Assembly: GCF_010015445.1 (NCBI RefSeq)
Contig: NC_053134.1
Coordinates: 167,771-231,770 of the forward strand
DNA: 64,000 nucleotides
Source of the DNA: Perca fluviatilis
Lineage: Eukaryota > Chordata > Actinopteri > Perciformes > Percidae
Direction of reading: 5' to 3'
Below, piece after piece: positions 58,052 through 64,000 of the stretch (the stretch's first letter is position 1; each line of letters starts with the position of its first letter). The notes under the pieces were generated by a model. It was not told the DNA's origin. It saw only the letters and a program-made list of their open reading frames with translations, and ran no database searches. The position numbers were made by a program, and so were the translations under genes.

Positions 58052-58938
58052 CTTGCAGGCCGTGGTCTTTGGGAGGGTGCCTGGCTGAGGGGTTTGAGGT
58101 AGGAGCGGTAGCCCTGCAGGATGGAGGCCATGAAGTGAAGGAAGGCCTCCTGGATCTCCATCTCCAGCTGGATTCTTCTTCTTGTACCAGGTGAAGTCTG
58201 CCCAGTTCTCCGGTCTTGTTTGACGTACTCAAACTAAAACATACAACAAATTGGGAGGTTAATTTCAACCGTTGAAATAAAAAGCTGATGATTTTTTGGG
58301 GTCTCTATCTTTCACTTGCTTATTTTATCGTTTTAAACTTTCATGTAAATGGACTGCATTTATATAGTTCTTTTCTAGTCTTAACTACTCAAAGCTCTTT
58401 AACATCGTAAGCTTTCCCCTTCAGACACTAAACTAACTAAATGGTTGTTGGGAGTTGATCCGTTCCCTGTAAATTCATCTTGTGAGGAACAAGTCCTTCT
58501 CTGAAGGGAGGTGTGAGATGCTGTGTGTACCCGTGGCCAGCTGGTGGTGCCAGTTGCTCAGGGCGCTAACCAGACTCATGCAGGACTTCTTTCCAGTAGC
58601 TGGGTCTCTTTTCATCAGAACTGCAACACACACACACACACACACACAATACCACAAAGGTAGTTAGCTGCAAGTAACAGGAGAGCTGCACAAAAATAAT
58701 CTGCTACGTGCTGCAATAGTGGAGCTAGGTCAACATTAGGAGAGCTGTACTGTGGTACAAAGCAGGCAGCGAGGTGGGTTTAGGATTGAAGCCAAGCATA
58801 CAGGTAGATAGTGTTGGTGTCCAGATCCACACAGACTACATCTGGCGAGGGGTCATGCAGGTCAAAGTAGCCCACTATGGAGCACTGAGGACGCCTGCTA
58901 GAGAGGGCGGGACACTGCCACTGGAAGGGGAAGATCAT
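58052..58938 (-). pseudogene. DENND4-type DENN domain remnant, three exons
   Basis: Minus-strand blocks 58938-58802 ([10 protein letters not shown], then [20 protein letters not shown]), 58620-58531 (YLSDEKRPSYWKE across the splice, then in another frame KSCMSLVSALSNWHHQL) and 58233-58052 ([10 protein letters not shown], then in another frame [33 protein letters not shown]) follow the order of the central DENN domain of DENND4 proteins, Rab10 exchange factors. GT/AG sites bound all three. Exon 1 lacks about 15 residues between QCP and YFDL, and exons 2 and 3 each contain a frame change; no following exon (SLFDLQGFLKSRD type) was found. It is either a decayed copy or real exons damaged by assembly indels. 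Confidence 0.65.
58345..58460. repeat. dispersed repeat fragment
   Basis: AAATGGACTGCATTTATATAG and CTACTCAAAGCTCTTTAACA form a phrase I know from common teleost interspersed repeats. Short fragment. Confidence 0.4.
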
Positions 58939-59506
58939 CTGAGGAGAGACAAGAGAGAGACCAGATTACTACAACCAGGCTGACAATCAATACGACTTTA
59001 CATCACACCCTCTGAAGGTACAAACATGTAAAAGGGCCACCATTACACTCAAACCTTCCAGGAGGTTCTTACAAGAAGGTACGAATGTCCAAACTTCAGA
59101 ATTAAATGTGGGCAACTTTTTTGGTAACAGTTTTAATTCTTAGTATTTTTATATCAACACTGAGATCTCTGAACTACGACAACAGCGAACCCCCCCCCCC
59201 CCTCCCCATCAGCGTAGGACATGATGCATGTCATACTGGAAACCGTGTTGACACTCAGGCTTGGACTTTGACAATCATTTCTAATGGTGTTAAGACAATA
59301 TGGCCATTAGCTTTCATTTGGTCAGTGTTGCCAGGAGACTGATGCAGTGTTTACATATTCTGCCATGTTGTTGCTAATATGACCATTTTGATTCTTTGAA
59401 ATTGTGACTCAAAAATGGATTTGTTTTCACGTATTCTTTGAGATTTTCAAATCACAGAGGCAACAGCAGCGAGTCCCACTAAAGTTGGATGCTAATGTGT
59501 GTTAGC

Positions 59507-61224
59507 TTAAAGGGGTGAATGATTCTATAGGGTATTTCACACGGTTCCTTATGGTCTCCTAATGGGGTATGTAACATTAGTTGGGCTGAAAATGGCCTGG
59601 TTGATATTTTATTGGCCCTTATGCATCCCTGTGTTTTGGCCCTATTTGTAACAAGAGCTTTTCTTCCAAATATGGTATGGTCATGAATATTTAGATGAGC
59701 TGCGCGCTGCTTGGTTGAGCCTTAGCCCCGTACACATAGAGACGCTGCTGATTGGTTGAGCGACTCACCATACAACGCATTAGAGGTCGTGTGCTGATTG
59801 GTTGAGCGAATCCCCACAATACATACATTAGAAACGGCGGCAGAATCTCATATTCCAGACACTGCAATGTTTCCTTACCAAATTCACTTCTGAGACTTTT
59901 TATGCGAGAAATCAACTATATAAAGCTCAAATATGGGCCATTTTACGAAAATGGATGGCTACGCAAATTTGGTAAAACTGTGTGTCGGAGTTCAGCTGCT
60001 GCCGTGTTGCTGGCTTGCCCGCCTGCCTTCCTCCACAGACCGCCTGCAGCCCACAGCACCTCATACCCGCGCAAAGTCACCGTTTGGGCTAATGGACTAC
60101 CAAACACCGCTGCCCTGACAGAGCTCCAGGGCCTGCAGCTCCTCTCTTCCTGCTAGCTAAATGGCCCGTTGTGTGAGAGTGCGCGCCGTCAGCGAGCTTG
60201 TTACACCAGCAATCTGTTACCACGTTACACACATGTCACGCCACTTATACAACAACTAACTATATGTTTTATAAAGCTAACAACAGTGTCCGATTTCAAG
60301 TTAATGAATATTTGTGAATTCCAGAGGAATTCTAAGAGGAGGCTAGCTAGCTCTCACTGATAGAGCTCCATCCAGCCGCAAGCTCTATCAATGAGACTCA
60401 CGGACAAGCAGCGTTTATTTCCCCAATCGTTTGTTTAAATAACTCAACACATTATAATTACACACATTAAAAGATTAACTGGAACCTGTGGTAACAGATT
60501 GCTGGCGTAACAAGCTCGCTGACCGCGCTCTCACTCACATACACCGGGCATTTAGCTAGCAGGAAGAGGGGAGCTGCAGGCCCTGGAGCTCTGTCAGGGC
60601 AGCGGCGTTTGGTAGTCCATTAGCCCAAGAGACGGGTATGAGGTGCTGTGGGCTGCAGCAGTCGTGCCGGAGCTCTATCACCTCACAGCAGGCCGGGGTC
60701 TGTGGAGGAAGGCAGGCCGGGCGGCGAGGCAGCAACACAGGCAGCACCAGCCTCTGAAGTCCGACACACAGTCGGACAAAATTTGCAATTAAACATCAAT
60801 TTTCGTAAAACGGCCAATATTTGACCTCTAAGTAGTTGATTTCTCGCATAAAAAAGTCTCAGAAGTGAATTTAATGGTAAAATAGCATATGAACAATGTA
60901 TACATTTTCTGAGATCTGCATGACCTAGATTCAGAAGACTAACTGATCTCAGGTCAGTTGTGTAGCCTATCTAAATGTTGGAGCGTGACTGTTCTCTTAA
61001 TACACCCATGGCTGTGACAAAGTTACAGGTCTTGAGATGCTTACGTCAACTTCCAGCTTTGTTGAGATTCGCCCGTTTTCAGCGGCAGTTTCAAAATATG
61101 AGATTTTCATAGTAAAGGGAGTCAGTGGGACTTTGAGCTTCTATGTATGTCCCATTTACCCTCCGAGCTGTCGTTATTCAACTATGACAGGGTAAAATCG
61201 GTTTTGCATTCTATCACCCCTTTA
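59507..61224. mobile_element. 1.7 kb fold-back MITE
   Basis: Outer ends TTAAAGGGGTGAATGATTCT and, on the other strand, GTAAAGGGGTGATAGAATGC. Inside, two arms of about 400 bp (59865-60250 and 60475-60890) are inverted copies, sharing TTCACTTCTGAGACTTTTT, GCGAGAAATCAACTA, GGCTAATGGACTACCAAAC, CTGACAGAGCTCCAGGGCCT and AGCAATCTGTTACCAC. No protein of known type. Confidence 0.8.
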
Positions 61225-61654
61225 CGCATCGTTTACTGTATTAAATAATGTTTTTTTGTCATGCTTTTGTCGTTTTTTTTGTGTTACTGTGTTACTAAAG
61301 CCTTTCTCAATGTTCTTTTCCTAAAAAGATTTCAGCCGCGGGCCTTGAGTTTAACACCTGTGGTAGAGATCAAAGGGCCCTGAATGTAACGATGCATCAG
61401 ACTGGATCAACGGTTCAGTATATGAGAATATTCTCTCCATCTTTAAGATGCCTTTATTCTGAAATACCTCCTCTATATTCTTATTAAAAAAGAGAAGTTT
61501 GTTATTTAAATGTGTGGAAGAGTTCAGTAGGTGTCACATACTTTCATCTTATAAATAAAGAAGCTTCAGATGAAGTGTGGAGACTTTGTGTTTACGTTAC
61601 TTTACTCTTAAAAAGCTGCAGAAACATGTTCAAGTTTACAGCTGAGTTTATCAC

Positions 61655-61705
61655 AGGGTGTGTGTGTGTGTGTGTGGGGGGGTGAATGAAACTGACACAC
61701 ACATA

Positions 61706-61765
<60 letters not shown>

Positions 61766-61790
61766 GAAGGGTGTGTGTGTGTGTGTGTCC
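61655..61790. repeat. (GT)n, (TA)n and (CA)n microsatellites
   Basis: GTGTGT at 61659-61676, TATATA at 61710-61749 and CACACA/GTGTGT to 61788. Confidence 0.9.
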
Positions 61791-62384
61791 AGAAATAACT
61801 CAGCCTTCAGAGTGTTCCAGCAGGAGGGAGGAGGAGGAGGAGGAGGAGGTGCTGACCTCCTACAGAGCAGCTCAGTTTCTCCTCCTCCTGAAGTGAGCAA
61901 CTCCTGATTCAGTTTCAAACTAAAAGCAGAAGAAGGAGGACTGGAGGTCTGCCTTGTGTGGCTTCTTCTTCTCCTCCTCTGTTTCTGCAGGATCTAATTG
62001 AGACCAGATGGTCTCTGTGCCAGACTCCACCGCCCGTGCGCTTGTTTTTAAACTTCTCTCCGACGTCACCAAACTTCCTCCGCTTCTCATCACATTTTAA
62101 CTCTCCACTTTGACTTTCTGAGCGGAGTTGCAGTCCAGTTTAATGGATCTGTCGTCCCGGTAACGGTGCCGTTAGGATTCCAGTGTGACTTTGAGTCTCC
62201 AGCTGACTGGGTGTCTGTGTTTTTGGGAAGCTGCTGCGGACTTTGGATCGAGCCTAGGATCAGCAGCAGGATAATTAGAGGAATCATATGATCTGAGTGA
62301 GATGCAGTTCGGCTGCCCTGGAGCGAACTTCGCCGTGTCACCGCGCCTGTTTACGGCTCTTGTGCTTCTGTTTGGCTCCATCCG

Positions 62385-63295
62385 CTGCGGACCAAGCGTC
62401 CGCCTCAAGAATCCGTGTTTTTAACTTTCAGCCGTTCTCAAGGAAAGTTGTTTGGACTTAAAACATGAGTTAACACTTGTTTCAGACTTTTCTGGATCCA
62501 GTAGTGAATTCGGCGTAAATATAATCTACCTCAAGAATTAGTGTGTTTTTAAATTTCAACCGTTTTCAATCAAAGTGTATTGGACTTAAAATCATGAGTA
62601 AATACTTTCAGAGTCTTAATGATCCAGTATTAACTTCGGCATGAATATAATCGACTAGAAGGTTGTTTGTTCAAATAAAACACTCTGTAACAGTCCCGTC
62701 GTCAGTGGAGATGAATCCGCTGAGCACAGAGCGTCCGCATCTTAAAATGTGCATTTTTAAATTTGATTCGGTCTTTGTGAAAGTTGTTTGAACTTTAAAA
62801 AATGAGTTAATACTTTAACTTAAGGATTCGGATCCACTAGTGAATTCGGCTTGAATATAATACTTTAGAAAGCTTTTTATTCTAATAAAACACACTTTTT
62901 AACAGTCCTGCCGTCAGTTATATCCGCATCCGCCTCAAATATCAGTGCGTTTTTAAATTAGATTCATTCTTGGTGAAAGTGGTTTGGACGTCAACCATGA
63001 GTTAATACTTTTTTCAGACTCTTATGGACCTACTGGTGAATTCGGCTGTATTTTAATCCATCAGAAGGCTTTTTATTTAAAAAAAAAACACTTTTTAACA
63101 GCCCTGCCGACAGTGAGATCCGCGTCCGCCTAAAGAATCAGCGCGTTTTAAAATTAGATTCATTCTTGGTGAAAGTGGTTTGGACGTAAAACATGACTCC
63201 ATACTTTTTCAGACTCTGATGGATCCACTAGTGAAATCGGCTTGAATATAATCCATCAGAACGCTCTTTCCCCCCAATAAAAGCCTCTTTATGTA
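62385..63295. repeat. degenerate ~200-bp tandem repeat upstream of the last gene
   Basis: Four to five diverged copies, each with GTCCGCCT(C)AAGAATC, TTGGTGAAAGT(G/T)GTTTGGAC, ACATGAGTTAATACTTTT, GATCCACTAGTGAATTCGGC and, in most, AATAAAA. Units start at about 62385, 62525 (partial), 62730, 62930 and 63120. Confidence 0.75.
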
Positions 63296-63355
63296 CGGAC
63301 TAAAGCCAGCAGCCTTCAGTGCGGAGAGGATGAGGACGTGAAGGGTCTTCCTCCC

Positions 63356-63593
63356 ATGCGGTGCCTCCTGGCTTCAGGCTGCGGGATGCTGCTCCGCCGC
63401 CGGTGCTGCTCCGGTCCGCTGCTGCTGCTGCTCGGGGTGGGGGTGTGTCTCTTCTACCAGACCCTGATGGTGGCACGGAACCGGCTCCGGTCCGGACACA
63501 ACCAACCCGCCTCCGATATCTGCAGCAGAGAGCCCGAGGATGTCCTGATGGGGGACACCAGGAGGCTCATTTCTGCCCTGGAGAGAGACACAC

Positions 63594-63595
<2 letters not shown>
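63356..63595 (+). CDS. first coding exon of an unidentified type II membrane protein
   Basis: ATG at 63356 opens 80 codons ending at the donor CACAG/GTGTGT (63596). A short basic N-terminus (LLRRRCC) is followed by the span GPLLLLLGVGVCLFYQTLMV and then a hydrophilic stretch (ARNRLRSGHNQPASDICSRE, LISALERDTQ). This is the shape of a signal anchor such as Golgi glycosyl- or sulfotransferases carry, but I do not recognise the protein. An upstream ATG at 63330 makes a three-codon uORF (ATG AGG ACG TGA). The (GT)n microsatellite at 63596-63643 starts the intron. Later exons lie beyond the window. Confidence 0.6.

Positions 63596-63643
<48 letters not shown>
63596..63643. repeat. (GT)n microsatellite at splice donor
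   Basis: The donor GT of the 63356 exon is the first dinucleotide of a 24-unit GT tract. Confidence 0.9.
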
Positions 63644-63645
<2 letters not shown>

Positions 63646-64000
63646 TTGTCTGTGTGTGCGTGTCACACAGGTGTGTGTGAAAAACTCTTCACCAAACTCC
63701 ATTCAAAATCCTGCCATTTAAAGATGTGTGTGTGTTTCAAACTACATTTTAACTTCTCGCATTAAAAGATAATTGTATCAGTAAATATTAATACAAAAGA
63801 CATCAGAGCATCTGTTTAAGTGTTTACAGTTTACAATCTTAAAGCAACTCCAGCTGTTTGTTGTAAAATGTCCTTCCTGACTTGTAAAAAGTTCTCCAAA
63901 CTGTAGCTTTACCTGCACGTGTTTTAGCTTTAAACGCCAGATTTCTGAATGCAGTTCTGTTTGGGATACTAAAAGAAGCCTGCGGGCTCGAGGCTCCTTC

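Noticed and set aside
62490..63250. GGATCCACTAGTGAATTCGG, resembling a cloning-vector polylinker
   Set aside because: It recurs in several diverged copies within a tandem repeat, so it is native sequence, not vector.

Overview
This is a vertebrate window, almost certainly a teleost fish. It holds intron-rich EF-hand and Rossmann-family genes with GT-AG splice sites, long CA and TA microsatellites, and dense repeats of kinds common in fish: Tc1/mariner, hAT and Harbinger fragments, TTAA-flanked MITEs, L2-like LINEs and Penelope-like elements. Two to four host loci can be supported. (1) Calumenin (calu) on the minus strand has its coding exons spread from 9178 down to 1487 and a 5' UTR exon at about 11097. 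Its joined exons give 316 codons, from a signal peptide to a C-terminal HDEF. (2) A mat2b-like gene on the plus strand has five exons between 21174 and 27378. No exon for the N-terminal NAD-binding part is visible, and one splice donor looks one base short. (3) A three-exon remnant of a DENND4-type DENN domain lies on the minus strand at 58052-58938, with frame breaks. (4) The first coding exon of an unidentified single-pass membrane protein is at 63356-63595 on the plus strand and runs off the window.

Layout: 1-966 LINE 3' fragment. 970-11300 calu, whose introns hold two Tc1 elements (one with a TTAA MITE inside its transposase gene), several minisatellites and a Harbinger relic. 10247-12665 hAT MITE, an inverted-repeat element and AAT tracts. 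12893-19910 a LINE split by a second LINE. 20500-27600 the mat2b-like gene with minisatellites, a MITE and a hAT element in its introns. 27740-31530 repeats and a LINE that has lost its 3' half. 31530-48583 a block of telomere-type TTAGGG repeats and three copies (A, B, C) of a Penelope-like retroelement (PLE). 48584-49000 an assembly gap, followed by 2 kb of CTG/CAG-rich low-complexity sequence that switches strand. 51100-53400 MITEs. 57250-61230 a Tc1-derived MITE, the DENND4 remnant and a 1.7 kb fold-back MITE. 61600-64000 the start of the last gene.

The most interesting system is the PLE family at 33358-48583. On the minus strand it is laid out as hammerhead-ribozyme motif, N/Q- and P-rich first reading region, an SGNH/GDSL-hydrolase-like domain (GDSN, GxNN and DxxH blocks), a PLE reverse transcriptase (PADKG, LLPKIHK, AMGK, LDD blocks) and a GIY-YIG-like C-terminus. 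The 3' ends of two copies abut (TTAGGG)n on the G-rich strand, the arrangement expected if reverse transcription was primed from a telomeric 3' end. Copy B keeps a complete-looking 42-nt hammerhead fold. Copies B and C differ largely by single-base insertions and deletions. Similar indels appear in the mat2b-like and DENND4 exons, so some apparent frameshifts may be assembly errors. All family calls come from reading the sequence; no database search was run.
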